Positions 1-11,772 are shown, counted from the stretch's first letter. The stretch: DNA of 64,000 nt from Zelopaecilomyces penicillatus (GCA_005765155.1 VCCP01000004.1:4650001-4714000), one strand, 5' to 3'. The notes: a model not told the origin generated them from the letters alone. Numbers and translations: made by a program.

Positions 1-1
1 C

Positions 2-559
2 TTGCTCACTGCATCACTGCCTGGAGATTGGCTACTGACGAAATATGCAGAGGCGGACAAACTCAAAGTCAGCAGGTTCGAGTTATGGCCTCAAATCCCT
101 TCCATTCGATCCACCCACCCCGACCCTATGCCTGCCCTCCGCCAACAGCAAATCACCAAACTGGACCCCACGAATGCACGATCGCGACTGTTTTCTAGGG
201 AACATGCCGACAGCGCCAAAGTTGGTGACGTCCTTATGGTGACGAGCTCGTCTGGAGAGCCCTTTTCGGGCGCGTTCATCCAAATCCGACGCCGCGGGGC
301 GGACACGGCAATTCTGCTGCGAGGACAGATGATGAAGACGGGTGTGGAGATGTGGTTCAAAATCTACAGCCCGACGGTCACGGGTATTGACATCATCTGG
401 CGAAAACCCAAGAGGGCGAGACGAGCCAGATTGACGTTTATGCGGAAGCCGAGCCACGATATGGGCAGCGTGGATTCACTGGTGACATCTTGGAAGAAGG
501 AGAGGTATGCTCTCCGGTCCAGTGGGAAGAGGACTGGTGGCAAGCAGAGGAAGATCTAA
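2..559 (+). CDS. IMG1: Mitochondrial large-subunit ribosomal protein bL19m (5' truncated)
   Basis: Structural protein of the mitochondrial ribosome large subunit, bacterial L19 family. The frame is open to the window edge, so the true start may lie outside; the first in-frame ATG here is at 122-130 (MPALRQQQ). The diagnostic core runs from about residue 65: KVGDVLMVTSSSGEPFSG, then an IRRRG...TAILLR stretch, GVEMWFKIYSP and the basic block KPKRARRARLTFMR, which together form the L19 fold and its rRNA-binding tail. A fungal-type C-terminal extension (KHDMGSVD-like, then a Lys/Arg-rich end) follows and stops at TAA. No intron is visible in this part. The upstream residues are Pro/Thr-rich, as in fungal homologues whose N-terminus is a mitochondrial presequence, but that part is cut. 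Family assignment is by recognition of the conserved core; the symbol is that of the yeast orthologue. Confidence 0.85.
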   Translation: MLTASLPGDWLLTKYAEADKLKVSRFELWPQIPSIRSTHPDPMPALRQQQITKLDPTNARSRLFSREHADSAKVGDVLMVTSSSGEPFSGAFIQIRRRGADTAILLRGQMMKTGVEMWFKIYSPTVTGIDIIWRKPKRARRARLTFMRKPSHDMGSVDSLVTSWKKERYALRSSGKRTGGKQRKI

Positions 560-2208
560 GTGACTACACTGTAACTGGACTGTATAATATGGGCTTTACG
601 GTGATGTACAATACAATTTACTCATGTGGGATGATACGTACTTATCCATGTTGGTGAGATGGGAATGGTCTTTCCATTCTGAGGTTTTGCATACGAGAAC
701 TGTTATGGGCTTTTGGAATGCTCGTCATGCCCTTGATTGTGAGACTATGAGTATACTGAACATTGGTCTAAAGATGATCGATTTCATTTTTGACACACAC
801 TCATATATGACTAGTGTTTAATGTCTAACCCGGTTGCACATGACTCTTGCAAGATGGTTTGAGTTGTGAAGCAGATTAGGTGTGTAATTCTTAGTCCGTA
901 ACAGAAATACACGGAGTAGCATGCACGTAACCATGAGTTACAGTATGAGGCTACTTTGAATCACAAGTACCGAGTCTGCCTGATCTTTGTGGTTGCATCT
1001 CTCTTAGGTTGGCTTAATTGGTTGTGGACAGTTGAGAGTCGGCCATCTTCCAGCATACCCACTCACTTGCCCTACCCTGATGCCGAATGGCTTGCATCTC
1101 AGCTCCAGCAATCAACTCTCTCGCAGGTACGTAGGTATGCATCATGCGTCAAATCAAGAAGCTTTGTATTCTCCACCATCCAACCATGGCGGAATAGGCT
1201 ACACGTGGTGACTTGAGACGCAAGACTCGGACAGAATACCAATACTTCTCCTACCTGCACTACATACAATGAAGGGCAGCAATCATGGTCAGAGCAACAC
1301 GCTACATGATTCCACTGGCGGACTACATGCATGGAATGACATAATCACTCCTGTTCTCGTATGCAATGTTAAGGCAGAAAACTTAACCATCTTGGTCGCT
1401 TCGACTTTGGCGATGAAACGCCCTATGGTTTGTCCACGCTTCATAGGCACGCCATCAAACAATGGGATAGAGTATTTCATGCATAAATCAGCAGACAAAG
1501 ATTAGATCAATTGGGATACATGGCAGGGCGTCTGATTCGTCAAAGCAGAGCATAGACACTTTTAAAGCTTTCTATCTTTATGGTCTAAACTGTTTTCGTC
1601 GGTGCTTCCAGGGGGCGCTGTTTCACGAGGGCATGTGAGGGTCTTGAAGAGCATAATTACTGAAAATAGTGGTGTTGCACACATTTCTCAACAGCTTATA
1701 GAGAGACCTGTAGTCCACTGTGACGTGTGGGGTCGATGAGGCGCTGCCGACACACTGCATGAACCGACATGCAATGACGCTGAACGCAACGCCTGTAAAC
1801 GCTGCCACGTCTTTTGCTGACGCGTTGGGCCGCGATGAGGACTTGAGAGCTGGAAAACCCGAGTACATCGATCAAGCGTATTTGAACCCCAATCTTGAAC
1901 GTTTTGGCTGGAAATATCATATTCTTTCTAATTTCCCCAGAGATACTACCAACGCAACAAGGACTTCATTGTTGTTGAAGATCCATCTCACTCAAAGCTG
2001 TAATAATATCGCCAATAGCTCGAGGTCATTTCAAGGGTATCGATAAGGTGCCTAGCGGCTGACCGTGCAGGTGCTAATTACAGCGATTACAGTGGGTGCA
2101 GTAGCTACGTCGCACACGGAAATCAGGTTCCGTGCCCAAGCGGTCTGGCATTCTGGTCTGGTTAATTACGGCCTTTGAGTGCAAAAGCCGCTAAAACGAT
2201 CGCCTAAG
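560..2208. other. Intergenic region, possible gene relic
   Basis: About 1.65 kb with no complete gene that I can support. A stretch at 953-1125 would encode a hydrophobic, signal-anchor-like segment (VCLIFVVASLLGWLNWLW) followed by a Pro/Ser stretch and ends at a good 5' splice motif (CAG/GTACGT at 1126), but no in-frame ATG precedes it because a TAG sits at 917. A second stretch at 1720-2046 is open but begins with GTG and resembles nothing I know. These may be remnants of one membrane-anchored protein gene or chance. Confidence 0.35.
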
Positions 2209-4888
2209 ATGGCACCAACGATGGTGGACCTGCCCGCTGACCACTGCCAGCCACGGGGCCGTGGGCTGCAGCCCGGCAACCTAGAATGGGTCGAGACGTT
2301 TCCGGATTTCTGTTTACTCCAACATCCATCACCGGTGCACTTCTTCTACACCTCTGCTGCCTCCACCAACGGCTCCTCGCGGCCAGGCTCAGCATTATCC
2401 CGGTCTGCGACCTTCTCGAGCGTTTCCACCGACCGCAGCTCCGTCGAGCCCCCCTCCCCTGTTTCTGTACACACAAAGCGCCCCGCACAGCGGACCCGGC
2501 AGTTCAAAAAGGCGCTGTTGCAGGCAGCACAGCTTGAACGCCCAGAGACGAAGGGGCCTCCATTGGAATTGGAAACCAAGAGCAACTACTTCAAGGCGCA
2601 GCGTTTGATACAGTACTCGGACAAGCCTGCCGACACTGCCGCTGCCGTTGGGCCTGTCCACGAACAAGGCTTGGTAAAGATGACGTTTGCGGAGCAACAG
2701 AGATGGGTTACGGTCCAGCAAAAGACTTTCACAAAATGGTACGCCCCATGACCGTTGTCTGCAAGCTTGGAATTCCTCTAGGGGGGGATGTATAGAGCTT
2801 AACCCCTGGCTAACCTGTCATTTAGGTTGAATACCAAGATAGTGGCTCGGGGGTTGGAAATCAAAGACTTAGTGGAGGACTTAAGCGATGGTGTAAGTCT
2901 TACCCTCCTCACCCTTTGACCCGCAACGGTACCTGGCATGTCTAACACTGATGTTTTAGGTCATGCTGATCCATCTGCTCGAATCCCTGTCAGGCGAGTC
3001 CCTCGGTCGATATGCATCCAAGCCGAAGCTGCGAGTTCAAAGGTTTGAAAACGCCAATCTAGCCCTGGACTTTATCAAGTCACGGGGTATTCAAATGACC
3101 AATATCGGAGCTGAAGATGTCGTTGATGGAAACCGCAAGATTGTTCTCGGTCTTATCTGGACCCTGATTCTCCGATTTACCATCAATGATATCAATGAGG
3201 AGGGCATGTCCGCCAAGGAGGGATTATTGCTATGGTGCCAGCGAAAAACCGCATGTTATGATGAGGTTGAAGTACGAGATTTCAGTGCCAGCTGGAATGA
3301 TGGTCTTGCCTTCTGTGCCCTTTTGGATATCCATCGGCCTGACCTCATTGACTTTGATACTCTTGACAAGTCAGATCACCGCGGCAACATGCAGATGGCC
3401 TTTGATATTGCTCATGAAGAAATTGGCATCCCCAAGCTCCTGGACGTTGAAGACGTGTGCGATGTCGCTAAGCCTGATGAGAGGAGTTTGATGACTTACA
3501 TTGCATACTGGTTCCACGCCTTTTCACAGATGGAAAAGGTGGAAAATGCAGGACGACGGGTGGAAAAGTTTGTCAACAACATGCAGGGTGCTTGGGAGAT
3601 GCAAAGTGCCTATGAACGCCGCATGCGTGAACTTATCAAGAGCATCATGGCCCAAATTGATCAGTGGCAAACGGCAACGTTTGAAGGGACTTACACTGAT
3701 GCCAAAGCGCAGGCGGCAGAATTCTCAGGTTACAAACGAGGCCAGAAACGGGCATGGGTGGCAGAAAAAAGCGATCTTGCAACGTTGCTGGGAAATATCA
3801 AGACCAAGCTTGGTACATATCGACTACGCCCTTATGACCCACCTGCAGATGTGAGCCAAGAGGGCCTAGACAAAGTGTGGACCACACTCTCACAGAGTGA
3901 AATGGCCCGGGCCCAACTGATAAATGAAACTATTCGGGAGTAAGTGTGAATCAGTCTGAGACCGGGCAGCAGCGGCACAATGACACAGACCAGCTAATAC
4001 GAAAATAGCATCAAAAATGCCTTGCGGAAATCGTTTGCCGACAAGGCAAACGACTTTGCCATGGCACTAAACACAATGCAAATGGCTATTTCTGGCCTGG
4101 ACGGCGACATTGAGGACCAGCTACACCATGTTCGGAAGCTCAGTGAGAACTTGCCGCCGTTAGATCGGTACCTTGACACAATTGCCGAGGTCGACGCAAA
4201 GTGTGACGAAGCAAACATTGAAGAGAACGACTTTACAACTTACACATACGATGAACTGGCATATGAGTTGACATTGGTAAAATCCTCCGTTCAGAAAAAG
4301 CTGGTCTTCCTTGAGAATCAGATGGTTGCTCGCAACATGACCAACCTAACACCAATACAACTAGAAGAATTTGAGAGTGTGTTCCGTCATTTCGATCGTG
4401 ACGACTCCAACTCGCTACAAGAACTCGAGTTTAGTGCTGCGCTTGCTTCGCTTGGTCTCGTCTTTTCGGAGGATGAGATGCACGACTATTTTGTGGAGAC
4501 GTCTACTGGACGAGACTATGTCACTTTTGAACAGTTTATTCGATTCATGGTTGATGTGACGGAAGACCAAAACACGGCAGAACAGGTATTTCAATCATTC
4601 CGTGAGGTAGCCGATGGCAAACCATATGTGACGGAGATGGATCTACGGCATAGCCTTGTACCTGATGAGGTAATTGACAAGCTGGTCGAAATGATGCCAG
4701 CACACAGTGGGCCCGATATGTCGCAGGACCGCGGTCAGCCACAGTATGATTACATTTCGTTTATGGAAAAGCTCATTAACGAGGAGAATGGTGAGGAAGC
4801 AGTGCCAAGTGGCGTGCTACGGGATCGGACGAACATTGGAGAATCGAGTCCACGGAAAGGGGCCAAAGTGAACGGAGCTGGTGAGTAA
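2209..4888 (+). CDS. ain1: Alpha-actinin, actin cross-linking protein
   Basis: Cross-links actin filaments, in fungi at the cytokinetic ring and cortical actin. Inferred exons are 2209-2738, 2826-2892, 2960-3939 and 4009-4888, joining in frame to 818 aa. Order: a Ser/Pro-rich N-terminal extension of about 165 residues; two calponin-homology domains starting at VTVQQKTFTKWLN (CH1 with LEDLSDGV-like motif and KPKLRVQRFENANLALDFI, CH2 with LLLWCQRKTACY and SWNDGLAFCALL); a short spectrin-like rod; then EF-hands. The first EF loop (DRDDSNSLQELE) keeps the canonical calcium ligands, the second is degenerate. Introns of 87, 67 and 69 nt have GT-AG ends and each restores the family sequence. ATG 2209 is the first in frame; ATG 2221 is an alternative. 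The extension makes it longer than the roughly 620-650 aa expected of fungal alpha-actinins, and an unrecognised 5' exon is possible. Symbol is from fission yeast. Confidence 0.9.
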
Positions 4889-5822
4889 AGAGAAACAGGA
4901 AATCAAACAAGTAAAAAGCAAAAGAGAATAAGAAAAAAAGACAAGAGAAAGAAGGCAAGGATACCATAAGTCAAAGGCTGAAACAACACTATCGAATCGG
5001 GTCGTATGTTGCAATGTCGTACCTAGTCGGGCACGGGATAACTTTGGGGTTTGGGTGAGGTAGCGATGGGTTTGCTGGGGGCTATTTCTAGGCGCATTGA
5101 TTGGTGTTTTGGGTGTCTGAGCTGTCAAGCAAGCAGCCGAGGGTGCCAGCAGTCGAACTTCATATAATACTAGAGGTTTAGTGCTAGGTAGTGAATTAAT
5201 GGAATGGGCTAATTTGGTTCCTTCACCCACCCATGCACGCAATACTGCATTGGCGTAAATGAATCAGCAAATGAGTCAAGTGTAAGTGAGATAAGGTTGT
5301 GATGCAGAATGGGATTTAAAAGTTGACAGATGATGAGGACCTTGCTGGCCTACCTGAAATGGAAAGAAAAAATCCAGCCCCCCCCCCGGTTTCGGAGGGG
5401 CGATGATTCGATATCATTTCCAGGTTGTTTATCGAGTCTAATGGAAGGATTTTGAGGTCCAGAGTCGCGGTGGATTCCACTATCGAGACTGGCGTGGCGA
5501 ACGTAGGTGCTATACTGGGGCAGCTTTAGGGCAGATGCTGCTCTAAATTTAGTGGACAAACGTGCACCAGACGCACCTACCAGCCTGGGTGACGTCCTGT
5601 AACTTGGCGTCCATGCTTGGTACGTACTAGGGGCAGCATAAAGAGCTCTCCAGAACATTTCGCTAACTCCATCTGGTTCGATTTTCAGATTGTCTAAACG
5701 GACTCAATTCTTATCCCTTCCCTGTGCCGCCTTGTCCCTCTCGGTTGAGTGCACTTCCGCCTGCAATTACCTCATTCAACACACATCGCAACAACTCGAA
5801 GAAGCTGAGAGACGGGATCGCA
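4889..5822. other. Intergenic region between alpha-actinin and dehydrogenase
   Basis: Contains the 3' end of the alpha-actinin gene (A-rich 4890-4960) and the promoter and leader of the downstream dehydrogenase. A run of ten C at about 5380-5389 and a pyrimidine-rich leader at 5705-5760 are the only notable compositional features. I see no gene in it. Confidence 0.6.
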
Positions 5823-7724
5823 ATGGTTTCACGTGCCAGGTTGCTGCGCGCGCTTCGAGTGCCGAGCCGTCCCCTGCTTCAAACCAGCAGCGGAAGTGCT
5901 ACGCTCTCCTCATCAGGACTCTCACCAGCAGCAGCAGCAAGAGTATCATCACCGGCATCACTGGCGCGACGCCGGTGCATTGCCACTTCGGCTTCACTGA
6001 GGTTCTCGCCGTCGCCAGCCGCTTGGCAGGCTAAGCTCACGGCCGAGACCTATCCGGACCTGAAGAGGGACCCCAAGTTTGCATCCCTGACGCCGGACCA
6101 TGTGTCTTTCTTCAAGGAGTTGCTAGGGGGCGATTCGGCCGTGATCGACGGCGTGGGGGTTGATGCTACTGCTACTGCTGCCGACATTGAGCCCTTCAAC
6201 GAGGACTGGATGCACAAGTACCGGGGTCAGTGTAGGCTGGTGGTTAAACCTTCATCAACTGAGGAGGTGAGCGAGATCCTCAGATATTGCAATGAGAAGA
6301 TGCTCGCCGTGGTGCCTCAGGGCGGCAACACTGGGCTGGTGGGCGGCTCGGTGCCTGTGTTTGATGAGATTGTCCTCAGCATGAGCCGGATGAACCAGAT
6401 TCACTCGTTCGACGAGATCAGCGGATCGCTGGTGCTCGACGCGGGCTGCATCTTGGAGGTCGCCGACCAATTTCTGGCACAACGTGGGTATATCTTCCCC
6501 TTAGATCTCGGAGCCAAGGGATCGTGCCAGGTTGGTGGCAATGTGGCCACCAACGCGGGTGGACTACGACTTCTTCGATACGGCAGTTTGCACGGCAGTG
6601 TGTTGGGTATCGAAGCGGTGCTCCCTGATGGGACCATCATGAACGACCTGTGCACGCTGCGCAAAAACAACACCGGATATGACCTGAAACAGCTTTTCAT
6701 CGGAGCCGAAGGGACGATCGGGGTCATCACCAAGCTTTCCATCCAGTGCCCGCAGCGGTCACCCGCGATTAATGTAGCCTTTTTCGGCCTAGAGTCATAC
6801 GATAAGGCCCAACTAGCATTTCGCGAAGCCAAAAAGCAACTGTCGGAAATCCTCTCCGCGTTTGAGCTGATGGACGGCATGAGTCAGGAGCTTGTGCACA
6901 AGGTTCGGCAGGGCAAGAAGCCACTGGACGGCGAGCACGCGTTTTATTGCCTGATTGAGACCAGTGGCTCCAATGGTGACCACGACAACGAGAAGCTGGA
7001 GAAGTTCCTCGAGGATGTCATGGGCAAGGACATTGTTGCAGATGGTGTTGTTGCTCAGGATGAGACCCAGCTCAAGGCCCTCTGGAGTTTGCGCGAGAGC
7101 GTGACCGAGTGCGTTGGGCACTGGGGCGGAGTTTACAAGTATGATGTCTCCATCCCGCTGTCAGAGATGTACTCAATTGTCGACGATGTCCAGGCGCGAT
7201 TGGACGAGGCTGGACTTGTCGGTGAATCCGATGAGTACCCAGTTGTGGGCGTCATCGGGTTTGGCCACATGGGCGACTGCAACTTGCACCTCAATGTTGC
7301 GGTCAGACGATATGATGCCAAGGTCGAAGCTGCACTAGAGCCATTCGTGTATGAATGGATCGAGAAGCGCAATGGCAGCATCAGCGCCGAGCATGGCTTG
7401 GGGCTGGCTAAGAAGAAGTACATCAAGTACAGTCGCAACGACACTATGGTTGGTCTAATGAAACAGATCAAGGGCTTGTATGATCCGGTACGTCTTGCCC
7501 TCCTCTCTTCCCCTTATTTTTTTTTTCCTTCTCTTTTCTCCCACACACGCTATATAGACAAAGAATCCCCCACCTACTCCCTCCCCTCTCATGACCTATG
7601 TCATGTCATTGCCTTTTTGTCCGCGCTGCCAACTTGGAACATGTGGTTTGTGGCTCCACCACCCGACATAGGGCTGACATTCGGGCCGCAGAATGGCATC
7701 ATGAACCCTTACAAGTACATTTGA
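5823..7724 (+). CDS. DLD2: D-2-hydroxyglutarate / D-lactate dehydrogenase, FAD-linked, mitochondrial
   Basis: Oxidises D-2-hydroxyglutarate (and D-lactate) using FAD in the mitochondrion. Exons 5823-7487 and 7692-7724 give 565 aa. Residues 1-55 are Arg/Ser/Ala-rich and look like a mitochondrial presequence (MVSRARLLRALRVPSR). The FAD-binding PCMH fold carries PQGGNTGLVGGS (165-176), GAKGSCQVGGNVATNAGG and RYGSLHGSVLG. The C-terminal half carries GFGHMGDCNLHLN and SAEHGLG (521-527), the metal and substrate site of this family. The last exon encodes only NGIMNPYKYI, the conserved C-terminus. ATG 5823 is the first in frame. The 204-nt last intron has no in-frame stop and a length divisible by three, so an unspliced message would insert 68 residues and still reach the same stop. 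Closest in pattern to Dld2/D2HGDH rather than Dld1. Confidence 0.92.
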   Translation: MVSRARLLRALRVPSRPLLQTSSGSATLSSSGLSPAAAARVSSPASLARRRCIATSASLRFSPSPAAWQAKLTAETYPDLKRDPKFASLTPDHVSFFKELLGGDSAVIDGVGVDATATAADIEPFNEDWMHKYRGQCRLVVKPSSTEEVSEILRYCNEKMLAVVPQGGNTGLVGGSVPVFDEIVLSMSRMNQIHSFDEISGSLVLDAGCILEVADQFLAQRGYIFPLDLGAKGSCQVGGNVATNAGGLRLLRYGSLHGSVLGIEAVLPDGTIMNDLCTLRKNNTGYDLKQLFIGAEGTIGVITKLSIQCPQRSPAINVAFFGLESYDKAQLAFREAKKQLSEILSAFELMDGMSQELVHKVRQGKKPLDGEHAFYCLIETSGSNGDHDNEKLEKFLEDVMGKDIVADGVVAQDETQLKALWSLRESVTECVGHWGGVYKYDVSIPLSEMYSIVDDVQARLDEAGLVGESDEYPVVGVIGFGHMGDCNLHLNVAVRRYDAKVEAALEPFVYEWIEKRNGSISAEHGLGLAKKKYIKYSRNDTMVGLMKQIKGLYDPVRLALLSSPYFFFPSLFSHTRYIDKESPTYSLPSHDLCHVIAFLSALPTWNMWFVAPPPDIGLTFGPQNGIMNPYKYI

Positions 7725-9087
7725 TCCTTCTTTTGCTTCTGACGGACGCTATTTTGGGCAAAGGGCGGCGAATCATGTACGTCACAATGACGCCCGGCAG
7801 CGCATCCAATTGTTTGTTTTTCTTTGGATATATCTCTGTGTTTTATAGTTGTGCCCGTAATGCCTCGACATGAACACCGTAGATAGACTCGGGGCCTTCA
7901 ATTCCCCCCTTTTGCCGGCGCATATCCAAATCATGAGAAAACCGGGAGGGAGAGGAGGCATAGACGGGCTTGACGGGGCACTGGACCGTGGAGTTTCTAG
8001 GGTCTGGGCGTCGCATGGATGATGGGGAGGGCCTGGGCGACTCGTTTGGAATTAGCTCGTTGGGGGGTCGAATGGGGGTGCTGGGCTTGGTGTTGGAACG
8101 GAGCCGGAGCCCTTCTAGGCTCGTATTATATCGTACCTCCAGGTAGGTACTCCGTATGCCTGGCGAATGGCAGTCTCATTTCATTAGGCCGTCCAATGAG
8201 GGCTTCGGCCTTGTTTCCAGAGCCTCTTTTCCCGAGGTTGCAGTCCTTTTGCGATTTTCTACCTCAGCCGTCTTGGCGGCCTGGCCAACCACGGGCACGG
8301 ATCGCCGTCCGAGTCAGCCCTACGAAACCTAGTGTCGACAGGGGCGGGCAGCCGAGAGGAGCCGACTAATATGCAAACGGACGCATAAACATGGCGGTAA
8401 CCTGTCGTTCCATTAACTGGGCAAAATGTATAATGTCGGCAAGCCCAGCGACACACAGCGGCCACATGGCTTCAAGCCCCTGAGTTGCGGCATGAGTATG
8501 TAAGCATAGCAGCGGGTTGGAGTCCTAGGGCTGAGACACAGATGCCGTCGTCGTCTTCCCATTCGCCAGCTACACATTCCCGGTCTGTTCGGTGGATGCC
8601 GCACCTGGTCCGTCATGAAGCGGCGTTCTGCGCCGGGCAATATGTCAATTCAAAGTTGGGGCCAGCTCTAAACACTTAGATTGGACAACCCGCTCTGTGG
8701 GGGTTATGGGCCCGACGGGTTTATTCGTGGGCCCAAAAGATGGCCAGCCCTCTGGATCTCATGCCAAGAAAGGGGAAGGGGAGGGGAGGGGAGGGGGGGG
8801 GTGTCAATGTCAAAGTTGACAGACCGTTGCCCTCTCGGGCGGGATGTGCATAGCGACGGTGAGTGTGTGTGGATGAGTTGGCATGGCTCTTGCTGGAGTC
8901 CTCGCTTTTCTTCTCGAACATTACTGTAGAATATATATATATGTATATATCTTGTATAAGTGGCGATGGGACCCCAGTGAATCTCGAGGTGGCAAGAAAA
9001 CAAAAACAAAAAAAAACGGCGCTGGCCATACACAATCCAGATTCGAGCATTAAAAAGGATCAACGTCTAAAAAGAAAAGAGACAAAT
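7725..9087. other. Intergenic region
   Basis: About 1.36 kb without a supportable gene. Simple-sequence patches occur: a G/A tract at 8764-8800 (GGGGA repeats running into nine G) and an AT dinucleotide tract at 8931-8950. The short ORFs here have no recognisable protein character. The last part, rich in A just before 9088, is the leader of the transcription-factor gene. Confidence 0.6.
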
Positions 9088-10835
9088 ATGGTTGGTGTTC
9101 CTGGCAAATACAAGGGGTGCGAGACGTGTCGCAGACGCAGGGTCAAGGTCAGTCCTTTTGATTTGTTATTTCCCCTTTTGATTAACCACTTTTGAAGTGT
9201 TCCCAACGGACAAATTCCTCGCCACATCTCCAACATCTATCGTTGACGAGCAGTTACTAACGAGATCTCTGTTTGGTTCACCAACATACAGTGCAGCAAT
9301 GAGAGGCCGTTTTGCCAAAACTGCATCACTAGCGGGAGAGCATGTGAAGGCTACGAGCGGGAACGCATCTTCATCACCGGCACACCTGAATCCAAGGGCC
9401 GGGTAGCATCACATCCCAAGAAGGCAACACCTCCGAAAAGATCAAAAGCAAAGGCATCACCCAGCCGAGGCAGCGAAGAACTGCCTCAGGTGGTTCCGGT
9501 CCAACCCCTAGCTCCGGCCTGGAACGAATACATGCAGCTCTCCAATCAGGGTGTCGACGGCCCCGTGTTGGTCACGGCGATGCAGACGAACCTACAGAGC
9601 GTTGTGAGACACGAGGTTGACGAGGATGAGAATGCAGGAAGGTTTAGCATGTTTTGTCCTCCGTACGCAGCCAACGAGCTGCAGCCAGTGTATGGGAACC
9701 ATGCGTTTGGTATGAATGCGCAGTGCTTTGTGCGCCAAGCGGCTTCTGATGTGGAAGATGATTCGACAGATGGTTTCTGTGTCTTTTTATTCGAGGTGAG
9801 TTTTCTAATATCAAAGATGACAGACAACAAGGGGGGCGTGTTGGAGCTAATCAGGAGATCACGATAGCATGACGCGTCTGGTGAACCGTGGAGACTTACG
9901 GCGGAAGAGATGATGAGACTTGGCCCAAGAAATTTCAAATCATTTCCAAACCACCACTTCTTTGCAAGGGTATACCGCCCTTTAGCTGTAAGTTGTTCTA
10001 CCTACTTCTTGTTTTGGCCTTTTCTTCCAGCCCCCTTCCGTGTTGCTAACAAAATCAATCATAGATCAGTCTTGCTCTTATGAGCCGTCAAGATACCTTC
10101 CTCGCTGCCCCTGAGTGGACGACGACTCCCTGGGAAGAACATCCGAAATCCTTACTCGATAAACTCTTCGATATTGTTGTCTGTATCCCATCGATACTTG
10201 CACAAACTGACCGAATGGTGCCACACCAGTCGACTCTCGCACGCCGAGCAGACGCACAAGAGCTACTACACCACTGTCTTGTCCTCGAATCGCATTTTGA
10301 TCAGTGGTTAAGAGAGGCCTGTCAGGGAACACAAGAGTATCCTTACCCTTACTGGGTTGAGGATTTGAAAAGTCCCGGAGGCGCTATCCCCTTTTCGAAC
10401 GCGTATACTTTCAAAGACGGCTTCACAGGCTTGCTGTTTCTATACTACTGGACAGCACAAATTCCGTTCCACCGCTGCATCGAAAATCTACATATGATCA
10501 TATTCCAGCCCGTCATCGATGCGTACCCAGATATGTGGCCGAATCTTCCCTTAGCTCTGCAAATCGACCCAGCACAGTACCAAGACGGGCGGGAACTGGC
10601 TGCAAATATCTGTCGTGGGTTGGACTCGGCTCTACGTGGTGCGACACAACCGGATATGCTGCTTGCTCCGATGACGATGGCGCTGGGGCATTACCGCGAG
10701 ATCAACGCAGCCTCGCAGGACGGTGTCCTGGAGATGATGTGGTTGGAGGCGTTTAAGAAGCGGCTGACGGGTAAGGGTCAGGAGATGGCAAATGTGCTCC
10801 AGGGGCAAACGTGGGCAGAGGTTGGCAGGTTCTGA
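9088..10835 (+). CDS. Zn2Cys6 fungal transcription factor
   Basis: Nuclear DNA-binding regulator of the Gal4-type binuclear zinc cluster class. Exons 9088-9147, 9292-9795, 9868-9987 and 10065-10835 join in frame to 484 aa. Residues 11-37 have the exact C-x2-C-x6-C-x6-C-x2-C-x6-C spacing, beginning KGCETCRRRRVKC; intron 1 (144 nt) splits the cluster right before the third Cys, a common position in this family. A Lys/Pro/Ser linker (KKATPPKRSKAKASPS) follows, then an alpha-helical fungal-specific regulatory region with PWEEHPKSLLDKLFDIV and LLFLYYWTAQIPFHRCIE. All introns are GT-AG. The target genes cannot be told from sequence; the neighbours (a D-2-hydroxyglutarate dehydrogenase upstream, repeats downstream) do not suggest a cluster. 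Exon 3 (120 nt) is the least certain but keeps the frame. Confidence 0.88.
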
Positions 10836-11772
10836 TGGAAATCATGGGAGAGGGGAAGGACCAACATATGAAGAAACGACTTTGATGATCATGTTATATA
10901 TAGAGTGTACTTGTATAAATATACAACTAGGGGGTGAAACTGGACTTGGACTAGATATAGATATCGCTTGATAGCGACTAGGGGCTGGGTGCGGTATACG
11001 ATCGCTGAGAACATGGATACTGTTAACTAAGGGAAGAATGACTACCTTGACTTTGTCATTGGCTTATACGAGAAAGAACATGACCAAGATGTAGACATGT
11101 GAAATGAAGTGAAAGGTTTGAAAAAGCCAAGAATAGCCCAAGCTGGGTAACCAGATCTTGTGGCAAACCAAACAATGAGTACGTGGACATACTTTAAAAG
11201 TTGATGGACACAGGCAAATCATATACAAGAGTATATCATCCGCAAACAGACGGACAAGTCCGAGAGAATGATGAAATGGGTGGCAAAAATGACTATGAGA
11301 GTATATATCTCATACAAAGATAGGTAATCCAAGACAATGGATATAGGTAACTACTTAAGTCGTGGAGCTTGAGAAAACGATGAAAAGAAATCGGGCAATG
11401 GAGGATAGATGGTGGATGGATACTAGGTTGATAAGACATGAGAAAGGATGATTACAACTAGCTAGATAAGCGATATAATAGCTGTGAGAGTGATAAGATA
11501 TCAACAGAGAAGAGACAAAGGCAAGAGATTTATTACAATAAGAAATCTCTACATATATAAAGCAATCTTTAGGAATATCGCTAATTACCTATAAATACAG
11601 TAAGCATTAATATCTAGCAATGTCAAGCAATACCAAGCAATTTCCGGCAATGTATAGAAATCTACAGGAATTTCTGCTATATAAAGAGAATAGAAAGGGG
11701 AAACTTTGGGGGGAATGCTTGTTTTATTTTTGCTTCAACACCGCTTCAATCTTGCCCAGACGCACACCCCAT
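10836..11772. other. Intergenic region with retrotransposon debris
   Basis: A/G-rich, gene-free DNA between the transcription factor and the orphan ORF. It holds the integrase relic annotated separately, several GCAAT words at 11618-11655, and a purine tract at 11693-11716 (GGGGAAACTTTGGGGGG) that resembles the polypurine tract next to a 3' LTR. No intact gene is seen. Confidence 0.5.
11150..11400 (+). mobile_element. Degenerate Gypsy-type integrase fragment
   Basis: Around 11,215-11,275 one frame reads RVYHPQTDGQ followed by REND, matching the highly conserved HPQTDGQ-E-N motif of the Ty3/Gypsy integrase core. The flanking residues (STWTYFK before it, NGYR..LL after it) also fit the usual context, but frames shift and stops occur within about 100 bp, so this is a dead fragment. 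It is A/G-rich, not strongly TpA-enriched like the large nest at 31.7-47.4 kb. Limits are approximate; no LTR could be proved. Confidence 0.55.

Noticed and set aside
4881..4888. GTGAGTAA at the end of alpha-actinin as a splice donor to a further exon
   Set aside because: The EF-hand region is already complete and no plausible acceptor with coding continuation was seen; it remains a weak possibility.
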